In this document: positions 49,617 to 59,308 of the stretch, piece after piece
Numbering within the stretch: position 1 is the stretch's first letter
Layout: each line of letters opens with the position of its first letter
NCBI GenBank assembly: GCA_965200095.1
Contig: OZ241350.1
Location: forward strand, 620,001-684,000
Direction of reading: 5' to 3'
Length of the DNA stretch: 64,000 nucleotides
DNA from: JANQOH01 sp965200095
GTDB lineage: Bacteria; Pseudomonadota; Alphaproteobacteria; UBA7887
The notes under the pieces: generated by a model
Seen by the model: only the letters and a program-made list of their open reading frames with translations
The model's database searches: none
What the model was told of the DNA's origin: nothing
Position numbers and translations under genes: made by a program

Positions 49617-51649
49617 AGCAGCGCCCGCAACGCGGCGCCGCGCGGACCGGTGAGTTCCGGGTCGTTGTCGAGGATGTCGCGCGCCTCGCGGCGCGCCGAC
49701 ATCAGAAGGTCGTCCTGCGCCGGCAGGTCGGCGAGGCGGAAATCGGGGGCGCCGCTCTGCCGGGTGCCCAGCAGCTCCCCCGCGCCGCGAAGCTTCAGGT
49801 CTTCCTCGGCGATGCGGAACCCGTCCCCGGTTTCGCGCAGGACATCGAGCCGGGCGCGCGCGATCTCGCCGAGCGGCGGGCGGTAGAGGAGCAGGCAGCT
49901 CGACCGCCGTCCGCCGCGCCCGACCCGCCCGCGAAGCTGGTGCAGCTGCGCGAGGCCGAAGCGCTCCGCCCCCTCGATGATCATCGCCGTCGCCTCGGGC
50001 ACATCGACCCCGACCTCGATCACCGTGGTCGCGACCAGGATGCGGCGCTCGCCCGACGCGAAGGCGGTCATCGCCGCGTCGCGCTCCGCCGCCGCCATCC
50101 GGCCGTGGAGCAGCCCGACGCGCCCGCCGAAACGTTCGGAAAGCGCGGCGTGGCGCTGTTCGGCGGCGGCCAGATCCACCGCTTCCGATTCGTCGACCAG
50201 CGGGCACACCCAATAGACGCGCCCGCCCGCCTTCACGGCGCGGGCAACGGCGGCCACCACCTCGTCGAGTCGCGAGAGCGGCAGCGCCGCCGTGGTCACC
50301 GGCGCCCGGCCCGGCGGCTTCTCGCGCAGGCGCGAGACGTCCATGTCGCCATAGGCGGTGAGCATGAGCGTGCGCGGGATCGGCGTCGCCGTCATTACCA
50401 GCGTATCGAGCGCCCGCCCCTTGCGCTGCATCCGCAGCCGCTGGTGAACGCCGAAGCGGTGTTGTTCGTCGATGACCGCCACCGCGAGATCGCGGAACGC
50501 GACGCCTTTCTGAAAGAGCGCGTGAGTCCCCACCGCGACGCCTGCGGCGCCGTCGGCGAGTTGCGCCAGCGCGGCCCGGCGCGTCTTGCCCTTGTCGCGC
50601 CCGGTGAGGACCGCGGCGCGGACGCCGGCCGCCGCCAGCGACGGCGCGAGCGCGGCATGATGCTGGCGTGCGAGGATCTCGGTGGGGGCGAGCAGCGCGC
50701 CTTGCGCCCCCGCCTCCACCGCCACGAGAAGGCACATCAGCGCCACCAGGGTCTTGCCGCTGCCGACATCGCCCTGCAACAGGCGCAGCATCCGCCGTTC
50801 CGAGGCGAGGTCGTCGACGATCTCGGCGATGGCGGCGGTTTGCGACCGCGTCGGGGCGAAGGGCAGCGCGGCGAGCGCCGCGGCGCGCAGACGCCCGTCG
50901 CCGCGCAGCGAGCGCCCCGCGCCGCGGCGCGCATGGCGGCGCGTCAGCGCCAGGGCCAGCTGGCTGGCCAGCAATTCGTCATGCGCAAGGCGCCGGCGCG
51001 CCGGCGCGCCGGCGTCGAGGTCGGCGGCCCCTTCGGGAGCGTGCGCCTGCCGCACCGCCGTGCGCCAGTCCGGCCAGCCCTCGCGCGCGAGGATGTCCGG
51101 CGATGTCCATTCCGGCAGATCGGGCGCGCGCGCCAGCGCCCCTTCGACCGCCTTCTCGAGGGGCCGCGCCGAAACCCCCGAAGCGAGCGCGTAGACCGGT
51201 TCGACGCGGGCGATGCGCGAGAGGTCCGCCGGCTTCGCCACGCGCTCGGGATGGGCGATCTGCGCCCGTCCCGAAAAGCGCTCGACGCGGCCCGAAACGA
51301 CCCGGGTTTCGCCCGGCGGCAACAGGCGCTCCAGCCATTCGCGGCGGGAGTGAAAATACACCAGGTCCACTTCGCCCGTTTCGTCGGCGCAGACGACCTT
51401 GTAGGGCCGGCGGGGCCGTTCGGGCGGGCGGTGCGCGACCGTCCTGACCGTGAGCGTCGCCACGGTCCCGGGCGGCGCGTCGGCGACTTTCGGCGCGAAG
51501 CGACGGTCGACGAGTCCGGTGGGCAGATGCCACAACAGGTCGACGACGCGCTCGCCGGCAAGCCCGGCGAGCCCGCGCGCGAGCCGCGGGCCGACTCCGT
51601 CGAGCGCCGAAACGGGCGCGAAAAGCGGGTTGAGCGATTCCGGTCGCAT
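49568..51649 (-). CDS. recG: ATP-dependent DNA helicase RecG
   Basis: A 693-residue superfamily 2 helicase that remodels stalled replication forks. The wedge/OB domain is in the first 150 residues (LDGVGPRLARGLAGLAGERV, DLLWHLPTGLVDRR). Helicase motifs: GDVGSGKTLVALMCL, APTEILARQH, VIDEQHRFGVHQRL, MTATPIPRTLMLTAYGDMD, ILVATTVIEVGVDVPEA and QLRGRVGRGG. The tail FRLADLPAQDDLL is typical. The ATG at 51649 gives MRPESLNPLF, as in relatives. Convergent with DUF502. Confidence 0.96.
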   Translation of the reverse strand: MRPESLNPLFAPVSALDGVGPRLARGLAGLAGERVVDLLWHLPTGLVDRRFAPKVADAPPGTVATLTVRTVAHRPPERPRRPYKVVCADETGEVDLVYFHSRREWLERLLPPGETRVVSGRVERFSGRAQIAHPERVAKPADLSRIARVEPVYALASGVSARPLEKAVEGALARAPDLPEWTSPDILAREGWPDWRTAVRQAHAPEGAADLDAGAPARRRLAHDELLASQLALALTRRHARRGAGRSLRGDGRLRAAALAALPFAPTRSQTAAIAEIVDDLASERRMLRLLQGDVGSGKTLVALMCLLVAVEAGAQGALLAPTEILARQHHAALAPSLAAAGVRAAVLTGRDKGKTRRAALAQLADGAAGVAVGTHALFQKGVAFRDLAVAVIDEQHRFGVHQRLRMQRKGRALDTLVMTATPIPRTLMLTAYGDMDVSRLREKPPGRAPVTTAALPLSRLDEVVAAVARAVKAGGRVYWVCPLVDESEAVDLAAAEQRHAALSERFGGRVGLLHGRMAAAERDAAMTAFASGERRILVATTVIEVGVDVPEATAMIIEGAERFGLAQLHQLRGRVGRGGRRSSCLLLYRPPLGEIARARLDVLRETGDGFRIAEEDLKLRGAGELLGTRQSGAPDFRLADLPAQDDLLMSARREARDILDNDPELTGPRGAALRALLYLFERDVAIGFLRSG

Positions 51650-51732
51650 GGCCGTCCCGCAGGGTAACGCCGCCGACCGCAAACGGGCGCCCTCCGCCGC
51701 GCAACCGCGACAACGGGAGCCGCAGGCCGGCG

Positions 51733-52704
51733 TCAGTGCTCCTTTATCCAGGGCTTGCCGATGGCGCGCGGCGCGACCGCCTTGCCGACGAACCCGGCCA
51801 GCAGCAACACGGTCAGAAGATAGGGAAGCGCCTGGATCGCCTGCACGGGGACGATTCCGACGCCGGGAATATCGACGCCCTGAAGCCGCGCCTGCACCGC
51901 GTCGGCGAAGGCGAACAGCAGGCACGCCAGCACCGTGGGCAGGGGGCGCCACTTGCCGAAGATCAACGCCGCAAGGGCGAGATAGCCCATGCCGGCCGTC
52001 ATGTCGCGCACGAACAGGGCGTTCTGGGCGATCGACAGCGACGCTCCCGCGGCGCCGCACAATGCGCCGCATACCGCGAGCGCCGCATAGCGCACGCGGG
52101 CGACCGGGACGCCCGCCGCATCGGCCGCCTCGGGCGCCTCGCCGACCGCCCGCAACCGCAACCCGAAGCGGGTGCGGTAGAGCGCCCAGGCGGCGGCCGG
52201 CGCCGCGGCGCATGCCAGATAGACGATGACGTTATGGCCGCTCGCGAGTTCCGAATACAGCGCGCCGACGAGCGGCGTGTCGCCGAGCCGGTCGGCGAAG
52301 GGAAAATGGACGGGGCGGAACCGCGCGCCGTCCCCCAGCAGCGGCGTCTGCCCGCCCTGTCCGAACCACGCCAGCGCCAGCACCGGCGCAAGGCCGGCGG
52401 CAAGGACGTTGAGCGCCATCCCCGAAACCACCTGGTCGCCGTCATGGGTCACGCAGGCGAAGGCGTGAACCATCGCCAGCGCCATCGACGCCGCGACGCC
52501 GGCGAGAAGGCCGAGCCACGGCGAACCCGTCGTCCACGCCGCGGCGGCGGCGGCGAACGCCGCGCCCAGCATCTTGCCTTCCAGCCCGATGTCGATCACG
52601 CCGGAGCGTTCGGCGAACATGCCCGCCAGGGCCGCCAGCACCAGCGGCGTCGCGGTGCGCAGCGTCGCGTCGGCGACCAGCACCGCCCACCCGGCCGCGT
52701 CCAC
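51733..52704 (-). CDS. BMP-type nucleoside ABC transporter permease (second)
   Basis: A 323-residue permease of the branched-chain/ribose-like family. FAERSGVIDIGLEGKMLGAA, GDQVVSGMALNVLAAGLAPV, TRFGLRLRAVGEAPEAADAA and NALFVRDMTAGMGYLALAAL are conserved in nucleoside importers (BmpD/NupQ type). Start is a GTG at 52704, two bases after the stop of the first permease. It works with the three genes upstream. Confidence 0.92.
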   Translation of the reverse strand: MDAAGWAVLVADATLRTATPLVLAALAGMFAERSGVIDIGLEGKMLGAAFAAAAAAWTTGSPWLGLLAGVAASMALAMVHAFACVTHDGDQVVSGMALNVLAAGLAPVLALAWFGQGGQTPLLGDGARFRPVHFPFADRLGDTPLVGALYSELASGHNVIVYLACAAAPAAAWALYRTRFGLRLRAVGEAPEAADAAGVPVARVRYAALAVCGALCGAAGASLSIAQNALFVRDMTAGMGYLALAALIFGKWRPLPTVLACLLFAFADAVQARLQGVDIPGVGIVPVQAIQALPYLLTVLLLAGFVGKAVAPRAIGKPWIKEH

Positions 52705-52706
52705 GC

Positions 52707-53825
52707 CTAGCCCGCCTTGCGCGCGCCGCCCGCGCGCGCCAGCAGGGCGCCCACACGGCGGCGGAACATGTGCTCCAGCGCCCCCGAGAACAGGATGATC
52801 AGGCCCTGGAGCACCACAACCATGTCGCGCGAGACCCGGGGCATCTCGAACGCCAGTTCGGAACCGCCCTGGTAGAGCATGCCGAACAGCAGGGCGGCGA
52901 GAAGGATGCCGATCGGGCGGTTGCGCCCCATCAGCGCGACGGCGATGCCGACGAAACCGTAGCCGGCGGTGAATTCCGGCAACAACCGGCGGTGCACGCC
53001 GAGGATCTCGTTCGCCCCGACCAGGCCGGCGAGCGCGCCGGAGATCGTCATCGCCAGCACGATGGCGCGCGCCGGCGAGATGCCGGCGTAGACCGCGGCG
53101 GCTTCGTTATGGCCCACCGCGCGGATCTCGTATCCCCAGCGCGTCCGCCACATGAAAACATGAAACAGCGCGAGGCACAGGGGCGCGAGAAGGACGCTCG
53201 CATTGAGCGACGAACGGCCGATATCCACCCCGAACCCGGCGAAGATGTCGTGGACGAAGGGGATCCGCGCAGCCGGCGAGAAGGGCCGGCTTTGGGCCGC
53301 CTGCTGGCCCGGCTCCGCGAGGACCTCGACCAGCAGCCAGGTCATCAGCGCCGCCGCCAGGAAATTGAACATGATGGTGGTGATCACCACATGACTGCCG
53401 CGCCGCGCCCGCAGCCAGCCGGGAACGAAAGCCCACAGGGCGCCGAAACCGGCCGACGCGGCGACCGCCATGGGCGCGGCCGCCCAGGCCGGCCAGCCGC
53501 CGAGCGCCAGCGCCGCGAGGCCGGCGCCCAGCCCGCCGAGATAGGCCTGCCCCTCGCCGCCGATGTTGAACAGCCCGGCGTGGAAGGCGACCGCGACCGC
53601 AAGGCCCGTGAAGACGAAATTGGTCGCGTAATAGAGGGTCCAGGCCACCGCTTCCGGGTAGCCCGCGGCGCCGTGCAGCAGCAGCGCCAGCGCTTCCGTC
53701 GGGTCCTCGCCGATCGCCGCGACGACGATCCCGGCGACCGCCAGGGCGAGGGCGAGATTGAGCAGCGGGACGACGATATCGACCGCGCGGACGGCCTTTG
53801 CGCCGGCCTCTCCGGGGCTGTTCAC
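52707..53825 (-). CDS. BMP-type nucleoside ABC transporter permease (first)
   Basis: A 372-residue permease: NFVFTGLAVAVAFHAGLFNI, GGEGQAYLGGLGAGLAAL, FVPGWLRARRGSHVVITTIM, WGYEIRAVGHNEAAAVYAGI and FVGIAVALMGRNRPIGILLA match BmpC/NupP. About ten helices. The GTG start overlaps the ATPase stop as GTGA. Confidence 0.92.
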   Translation of the reverse strand: MNSPGEAGAKAVRAVDIVVPLLNLALALAVAGIVVAAIGEDPTEALALLLHGAAGYPEAVAWTLYYATNFVFTGLAVAVAFHAGLFNIGGEGQAYLGGLGAGLAALALGGWPAWAAAPMAVAASAGFGALWAFVPGWLRARRGSHVVITTIMFNFLAAALMTWLLVEVLAEPGQQAAQSRPFSPAARIPFVHDIFAGFGVDIGRSSLNASVLLAPLCLALFHVFMWRTRWGYEIRAVGHNEAAAVYAGISPARAIVLAMTISGALAGLVGANEILGVHRRLLPEFTAGYGFVGIAVALMGRNRPIGILLAALLFGMLYQGGSELAFEMPRVSRDMVVVLQGLIILFSGALEHMFRRRVGALLARAGGARKAG

Positions 53826-55393
53826 ACGACGGTCCGGCGAACGGCGCCCCGCCCGGGACCGGCGCCCGCCATCATTGCGCCGAGGGTGCGCGCGTCGGCC
53901 TCGCCCGCCGCCGCCTCGCCGACGATCCGGCCTTCGAACATCACCAGTATGCGGTCGGACAGCGCGAGGATCTCGTCGAGCTCCACCGATACCAGCAGGA
54001 TTGCCGCGCCGGCGTCGCGCAGCGCGGCGAGGCGGCGGTGGATGAACGCGGCGGCGCCGATGTCCACTCCCCGCGTCGGCTGGCCCGCGAGGAGCAGCGC
54101 CGGCTCATCCGCGATCTCGCGCCCGACGACGATCTTCTGCTGGTTGCCGCCCGAGAAACGCGCCGCCCGGAGCCGCGGCGCCGGCGGGCGCACGTCGAAG
54201 CGCTCCATGAGCCGACGCGCGCGCGCCTCCGTCGCCCGTCGGTCCATCCACGGGCCGCGGTTGTAGCGGCGGTCGCGATGGCGCCCCAGGACGATGTTCT
54301 CGCCGGCGTCGAACGCCCCCACCAGGCCGACTCGCTGGCGGTCTTCCGGAACATGCGCGAGGCCGAGCCCGCGCGCGGCCGCCGCGCCGGCGGCGCCCCC
54401 CGCCCGCGGCGGCGCCGCGCCGTCGATGCGGACCGTGCCCCCGGCGACGGGGAGCGTCCCCGCCACCGCCTCCAGCAGTTCCGACTGCCCGTTCCCCGCG
54501 ACCCCGGCGACGCCGACGATCTCTCCCGCGCGCACCGAGAAACTCGCTCCCCGCACCCGCTCCGCGCCGCTGCGGTCGCGCACCGTCAGCCGCTCGATGT
54601 CCAGGACGGTCCGGCCCGGGCGCGAGGCGCTCCGGCCTGCGCCCGGCGGGACCGCGCGGCCCACCATCATCTCGGCGAGGCGGTCGCGGTCGGTGTCGGC
54701 GACTTCCGCATGGCCGACGACGCGCCCCCCGCGCATGACCGTCACCCGGTCGCACAGCGCCATGATCTCGCGCAATTTGTGGGTGATGAGCACGACGGTG
54801 CGGCCGCGCGCGCGCAGGGCGCGCAGGATGCCGAACAGGTCGTCCGCCTCGCGCGGGGTCAGGACGCCGGTCGGCTCGTCGAGGATGAGAAGCCGCGCGC
54901 CGCGGTACAGCGTCTTGAGGATCTCCACGCGCTGGCGCAAACCCACGGGAAGGTCGCCGACGACGGCGTCGGGGTCGGCCTCCAGGCCGTGGTCGCGCCC
55001 CAGCGCCAGCAGCGCCCGCCGGGCCCGCGCCAGGCCGCGCCCCAGAAGGAACCCCTCTTCCGCTCCCAGCGCCGTGTTCTCCAGCACGGTGAAATTGTCG
55101 ACCAGCATGAAATGCTGGTGCACCATGCCGACGCCGAGCGCGATGGCCTGTTGCGGGCCGGCGATGCGCGCCCGCTTGCCGTCGATCCGGATATCGCCCT
55201 TGTCGGCCCGGTAGTAGCCGTGGACGATCCGCATCAGGGTCGACTTGCCGGCGCCGTTTTCGCCGATGACGCCGTGGATCGAGCCCCGCGCCACCGCCAT
55301 CGACACATCGTCGTTGGCAAGAACGGGGCCGAAGCGCTTGCGGACGCCGACGACCTCCAGAGCGAGGGGGGAGCCGCCGTCTCCCGCCGCCAC
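53822..55393 (-). CDS. BMP-type nucleoside ABC transporter ATP-binding protein (double ATPase)
   Basis: A 523-residue tandem ATPase. Half 1 has Walker A GENGAGKSTLMRI, MVHQHFMLVDNFTVLENTAL and Walker B LLILDEPTGVLTP. Half 2 has the degenerate GVAGNGQSELLEAVAG, LAHVPEDRQRVGLV and FSGGNQQKIVVGREI. This arrangement is that of RbsA-like proteins for nucleosides and sugars. In half 2 the Walker B reads LLLAGQPTRGVD, as usual for the subfamily. The start is a GTG at 55393, five bases after the binding-protein stop. Confidence 0.92.
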   Translation of the reverse strand: MAAGDGGSPLALEVVGVRKRFGPVLANDDVSMAVARGSIHGVIGENGAGKSTLMRIVHGYYRADKGDIRIDGKRARIAGPQQAIALGVGMVHQHFMLVDNFTVLENTALGAEEGFLLGRGLARARRALLALGRDHGLEADPDAVVGDLPVGLRQRVEILKTLYRGARLLILDEPTGVLTPREADDLFGILRALRARGRTVVLITHKLREIMALCDRVTVMRGGRVVGHAEVADTDRDRLAEMMVGRAVPPGAGRSASRPGRTVLDIERLTVRDRSGAERVRGASFSVRAGEIVGVAGVAGNGQSELLEAVAGTLPVAGGTVRIDGAAPPRAGGAAGAAAARGLGLAHVPEDRQRVGLVGAFDAGENIVLGRHRDRRYNRGPWMDRRATEARARRLMERFDVRPPAPRLRAARFSGGNQQKIVVGREIADEPALLLAGQPTRGVDIGAAAFIHRRLAALRDAGAAILLVSVELDEILALSDRILVMFEGRIVGEAAAGEADARTLGAMMAGAGPGRGAVRRTVV

Positions 55394-55398
55394 CGCCG

Positions 55399-56382
55399 TC
55401 AGCGCGCGGTGTAGTCGGTCACCGGGATGCGCCCCGCCACGATGTCGGCGCGCGCCTTTTCGACAGCCGCTTCCATTTCGGGGGACACCAGAGCGCGGTT
55501 GTATTCGTCGAGCGCCCAGCCGACTCCGTCCTCGGCGAGGCCGAGGATGCGCGTTCCCGCCGTCCAGCTGCCGTCGCGCGCCGTCGCGAAGGCGTCGTAG
55601 ACCGCGACATCCACGCGCTTGACCATGGAGGTGAGCATGGTCCCCGGGTGGAGGTAGTTCTGGTTGCTGTCGACGCCGATGGCGAGTTTGCCCGCGTCGC
55701 GCGCCGCCTGGTAGACGCCGACGCCGGTGCCGCCGGCGGCGGCGTAGATCACGTCGGCGCCGCGGTCGAACTGGCTGCGCGCGAGCTCGCCGCCGCGGGT
55801 GGGGTCGCTCCACGCCGCCGGGGTGGCGCCCGTCATGTTCTCGAATATCTCGATAGCGGGGTTCGTGTAGCGGGCGCCTTCGGCGTAGCCGAGCGCGAAT
55901 TTGCGGATCAGCGGAATGTCCATGCCGCCGATGAAGCCGATCCTGCCGGTTTGCGAGGCCAGCGCCGCCGCCACGCCGACCAGGAACGACCCTTCGTGCT
56001 CCTTGAAGATCACCGACTGCACGTTCGGCAGATCGACCGCCATGTCGATGAGCGTGAACCGCGTTTCGGGGAACTCCTGCGCCACCGTCTCCACGGCGGA
56101 GGCCTGGGCGAAGCCCATGGCCACGACGACCGCGGCGCCCCGCCGCGCCATGTTGCGCAGCGCCTGTTCGCGCATCGACGGATTGGTCACCTCGAATTCG
56201 CGATAGTCGATTCCGGTGTCGGCGCGGAAGCGTTCGGCGCCGTTCCACGCGGCTTCGTTGAAGGACTTGTCGAATTTGCCGCCCATGTCGTAGACGATGG
56301 CCGGCACGAAGTCCTGCGCCGACGCGGCGCCGGCCGGCGCGACGAGGCACGCCGCCAGCGCGGCCAGGATCGGTCGGTTCAT
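55399..56382 (-). CDS. BMP family substrate-binding protein
   Basis: A 327-residue periplasmic protein with a signal peptide (MNRPILAALAACLVAPAGAA then SAQDF). The mature start FVPAIVYDMGGKFDKSFNEA followed by AWNGAERF is diagnostic of BMP/PnrA proteins, which bind purine nucleosides or related compounds. Later blocks GRIGFIGGMDIPLIRKFALG and ADVIYAAAGGTGVGVYQAA also match. It is not a lipoprotein in this case (no lipobox cysteine at the cleavage site). The ATG has a GGAGGGAGCGAGC ribosome site. First gene of the four-gene importer. Confidence 0.93.
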   Translation of the reverse strand: MNRPILAALAACLVAPAGAASAQDFVPAIVYDMGGKFDKSFNEAAWNGAERFRADTGIDYREFEVTNPSMREQALRNMARRGAAVVVAMGFAQASAVETVAQEFPETRFTLIDMAVDLPNVQSVIFKEHEGSFLVGVAAALASQTGRIGFIGGMDIPLIRKFALGYAEGARYTNPAIEIFENMTGATPAAWSDPTRGGELARSQFDRGADVIYAAAGGTGVGVYQAARDAGKLAIGVDSNQNYLHPGTMLTSMVKRVDVAVYDAFATARDGSWTAGTRILGLAEDGVGWALDEYNRALVSPEMEAAVEKARADIVAGRIPVTDYTAR

Positions 56383-56672
56383 GGTGTCGCTCGCTCCCTC
56401 CGGTTGCCCCCGCACGATAGGCCCCGCGCGCCGCGAACGCACCCCTTTTCGCGCCGGCCCCTCAGACCCCGCGCGCGGCCGGCGTGAGCGCCCCGGCGTT
56501 GAAATATCCCGTCGGCCGGTCGTAACGCTCCGCGCCTTCCGGCCCCGGGACGCAGAAGGATTCAACGAACCGACGGCGGTTCGAAAACGTCGTAAAGGCG
56601 CGGAAATTCGACCTTGCCGCATCCGAACCGGGTTATGCAGGGGTCCCGGCGTGCAGAGTCGGGCGATACGAC

Positions 56673-57149
56673 ATGGAGAGCGAGGCGATGCGGGAATTGA
56701 AATCGGAGTTCCTGTTCGAGATCGAACTTGCGGTCGACGCGCCGCGCGATGTCGGCGCGACGCCTTTCGGTTTGCGGCGGATCGTTGCGGTCACCGGCGG
56801 CCGTTTCGAAGGGCCGCGGCTGAAGGGGACGGTGGAAGCGGCGCCGGGCGGAGACTGGCTGCTGCAACGGGCCGACGGCGTGTTCGAGCTCGACGTGCGG
56901 GTGACGCTGATCGCCGACGACGGCGCGTCGATCTATATGACCTATCGCGGCATCCGCGACGCCTCGCCGGACGTGGCGGCGCGGCTGGCGGCCGGAGAGA
57001 CGGTGGACCCGTCGGAATACTATTTCCGCACGACGCCCGTCTTCGAGACCGCGTCCGAAAAATACGCCTGGCTGAACCGGATCGTCGCCGTGGGCGTGGG
57101 CGACCGGCGCGCTTCGGGGCCGCTCTACCGGGTGTTCAGAATCCTTTGA
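56673..57149 (+). CDS. DUF3237 family protein
   Basis: A 158-residue beta-barrel-like protein: FLFEIELAVDAPRDVGATPF, GGRFEGPRLKGTVEAAPGGD, GVFELDVRVTLIADDGASIY, MTYRGIRDASPDVAARLAAG, EYYFRTTPVFETASEKYAWL and NRIVAVGVGDR are the family blocks. Function is unknown. A second ATG at 56688, preceded by GAGAGCGAGGCG, may be the true start. The gene is convergent with folC and overlaps it by 14 bases. It is the only plus-strand gene in the last 14 kb. Confidence 0.88.
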   Translation: MESEAMRELKSEFLFEIELAVDAPRDVGATPFGLRRIVAVTGGRFEGPRLKGTVEAAPGGDWLLQRADGVFELDVRVTLIADDGASIYMTYRGIRDASPDVAARLAAGETVDPSEYYFRTTPVFETASEKYAWLNRIVAVGVGDRRASGPLYRVFRIL

Positions 57150-58386
57150 CGGCGCCGAGCGGCCGACGGGGTTCGTCCGCGAGAACGGCGCCGACGAGGT
57201 AGAGCGAACCGCAAACGAGGATTCGGGCGTCGGGGTCGATGCGCATGACGGCTTCGTCCGCCGCGCCGGCGGTGTCGGCGGCGAGGCCGGCGGCCGCGGC
57301 GGCGGCGGCGATCTCCGCCGGTTCGAAGGCGTTCTCCCGACGCGGGACGGGCACGGCGGTGAGCGCCGCGGCGTGACGGGCGAGGGGGGCGAGGAAGCCG
57401 CGCGGGTCCTTGCCGCGCATCATGCCGACGACGAGGCGCAGGGGCCTGTCGCTCCAGCCTTCGGCGACGGCGGCGAGGGCTTCGCCGGCGGACGGGTTGT
57501 GGCCGCCGTCGAGCCATATCTCGCGCGGTCCGGCAAGGCGTTGCAGGCGTCCGGGCCAGCGCGCGGCGGCGAGGCCGCGCGCCAGCGCGGCGTCCGACAG
57601 CGGGTGGAAGGCGTCGAGACAGGCCAGGGCGACCCCGGCATTGACGATCTGGTGCGGGCCGAACAGGGCGGGCGCGGGAAAACGGGTTTCGCGCACGCGC
57701 GAACGGAATTCGAAGCCGTCCCCGCGGGGGCGCGCCGACCAGTCGGCGACGGGGGCGCCGACGCGGCGGGCGCAGGCGAGGATGACTTCGCGCGCCGCCG
57801 GCGGCTGCGGCGCGACGACGGCCGGCGCGCCGGGCTTCAGGATCGCCGCTTTCTCGGCTGCGATGGCGGCGATGGTGTCGCCGAGCCAGGCCTGATGGTC
57901 GAGGCCGACGGGAGCGATGGCGGCGACCGCGGGGCGGACGACATTGGTGGCGTCGAGGCGCCCGCCGAGGCCGGTTTCCAGCAGCACGGCGTCGGCGGGT
58001 TCGCGGGCGAAGGCGAGCATCGCCAGAGCCGTCGCGATCTCGAAAAAGGTGATGGGGTCGCCGGAGTTGGCGGACTCGACTTCGTCGACCAGGGCGGCGA
58101 GGGCGTCGTCGTCGATCTCGCGGCCGGCGACCACGATGCGTTCGTTGAAGCGCACGAGGTGGGGCGAGGTGTAGGCGTGGACGCGCTTGCCGGCCGCTTC
58201 GAGACAGGCGCGGAGGAGGGCGACGACGGAGCCCTTGCCGTTGGTCCCGGCGATGTGGACGATCGGCGGGAGGCGGTCTTGCGGCTTGCCGAGGCGCGCG
58301 AGCAGGCGCTCGATGCGGCCGAGCGACAGGTCGATGGATTTGGGATGCAGCCCGGCGAGGCGGGCCAGCGGGTCAGCCGCCCCCAC
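57136..58386 (-). CDS. folC: bifunctional folylpolyglutamate synthase/dihydrofolate synthase
   Basis: A 416-residue Mur-ligase-like enzyme that adds glutamate to dihydropteroate and folates. P-loop IAGTNGKGSVVALLRACLEA, the omega-loop YTSPHLVRFNERI, ETGLGGRLDATNVV and LDGGHNPSAGEALAAVAE are present. The start is set at a GTG (58386) that overlaps accD by 14 bases. An ATG at 58449 would overlap accD by 77 bases and adds a non-conserved proline-rich stretch. The last gene of the sppA-to-folC run. Confidence 0.93.
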   Translation of the reverse strand: MGAADPLARLAGLHPKSIDLSLGRIERLLARLGKPQDRLPPIVHIAGTNGKGSVVALLRACLEAAGKRVHAYTSPHLVRFNERIVVAGREIDDDALAALVDEVESANSGDPITFFEIATALAMLAFAREPADAVLLETGLGGRLDATNVVRPAVAAIAPVGLDHQAWLGDTIAAIAAEKAAILKPGAPAVVAPQPPAAREVILACARRVGAPVADWSARPRGDGFEFRSRVRETRFPAPALFGPHQIVNAGVALACLDAFHPLSDAALARGLAAARWPGRLQRLAGPREIWLDGGHNPSAGEALAAVAEGWSDRPLRLVVGMMRGKDPRGFLAPLARHAAALTAVPVPRRENAFEPAEIAAAAAAAGLAADTAGAADEAVMRIDPDARILVCGSLYLVGAVLADEPRRPLGAVKGF

Positions 58387-59308
58387 TTTCGGGTTTCGCG
58401 TCGTCCGCGTCGTTTGCGGCGGGGGCGGGGCGCGGCAGGGCGATGACATCGGCGGCCGGCCGCCTGTGGACGAGGAGGCCGATGAGGCGGATCAGCCTGT
58501 CCCGCAGTTCGCGACGGTGGACGACCGCGTCGATCATGCCGTGTTCGAGGAGATATTCGCTTCTCTGAAAGCCTTCGGGGAGTTTCTCGCGCACGGTGTT
58601 CTCGATGACGCGGGGGCCGGCGAACCCGATCAGGGCGCCGGGTTCGGCGAACGCGACATCGCCGAGCATGGCGAAGGACGCTGTGACGCCGCCGGTGGTG
58701 GGGTTGGTGAGCACGACGATATAGGGCAACCCGGCCTCGCGGACCTCGTCGACCGCGACGGTGGTGCGAGGCATCTGCATGAGCGACAGGATTCCCTCCT
58801 GCATGCGCGCGCCGCCGGAGGCGGGGAAGACGATGAGCGGCGCTTGCTGCAAGACCGCGAGGCGGGCGGCGCTGACGACCGCCTCGCCGACCGCGAGGCC
58901 CATCGACCCCCCCATGAAGGAGAAGTCGAAGGCGCAGGCCACGGCGTCGTGACCGCCGATGGCGCCGTGGGCGACGGCCGCGGCGTCCCGCGCCCCGCAT
59001 TTCGCCCGGGCGTCGCGCAAACGGTCGGCGTAGCGCTTGCTGTCGCGGAATTTGAGCGGGTCGAGGGGGACTTCGGGGAGTTCGATGGTTTCCCACGTTT
59101 CCTTGTCGAACAGCGACTCGAAGCGGTGGCGGGGGGACATCGCCATATGGTGTTCGCAGTGCGGGCAGATGTGGAGATGCGCCGGCAGCTCGCTGTGGAA
59201 GATCATCTGTTCGCAGGACGGGCACTTGACCCACAGGTTCTCGGGAACGCTGCGGCGGGTGACCAGCGCCTGGATGCGGGGGCGCACGAAATTGTTGAGC
59301 CAGCTCAT
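58373..59308 (-). CDS. accD: acetyl-CoA carboxylase carboxyltransferase subunit beta
   Basis: A 311-residue subunit that, with AccA, transfers carboxyl from biotin to acetyl-CoA. The zinc ribbon is C-x2-C-x15-C-x2-C at residues 29, 32, 48 and 51. The crotonase-fold part shows FDFSFMGGSMGLAVGEAV, FPASGGARMQEGILSLMQM, YIVVLTNPTTGGVTASFAML and LIGFAGPRVIENTVREKLPE. The ATG at 59308 overlaps the trpA stop as ATGA. Placement after trpA is common in alphaproteobacteria. Confidence 0.96.
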   Translation of the reverse strand: MSWLNNFVRPRIQALVTRRSVPENLWVKCPSCEQMIFHSELPAHLHICPHCEHHMAMSPRHRFESLFDKETWETIELPEVPLDPLKFRDSKRYADRLRDARAKCGARDAAAVAHGAIGGHDAVACAFDFSFMGGSMGLAVGEAVVSAARLAVLQQAPLIVFPASGGARMQEGILSLMQMPRTTVAVDEVREAGLPYIVVLTNPTTGGVTASFAMLGDVAFAEPGALIGFAGPRVIENTVREKLPEGFQRSEYLLEHGMIDAVVHRRELRDRLIRLIGLLVHRRPAADVIALPRPAPAANDADDAKPESGGG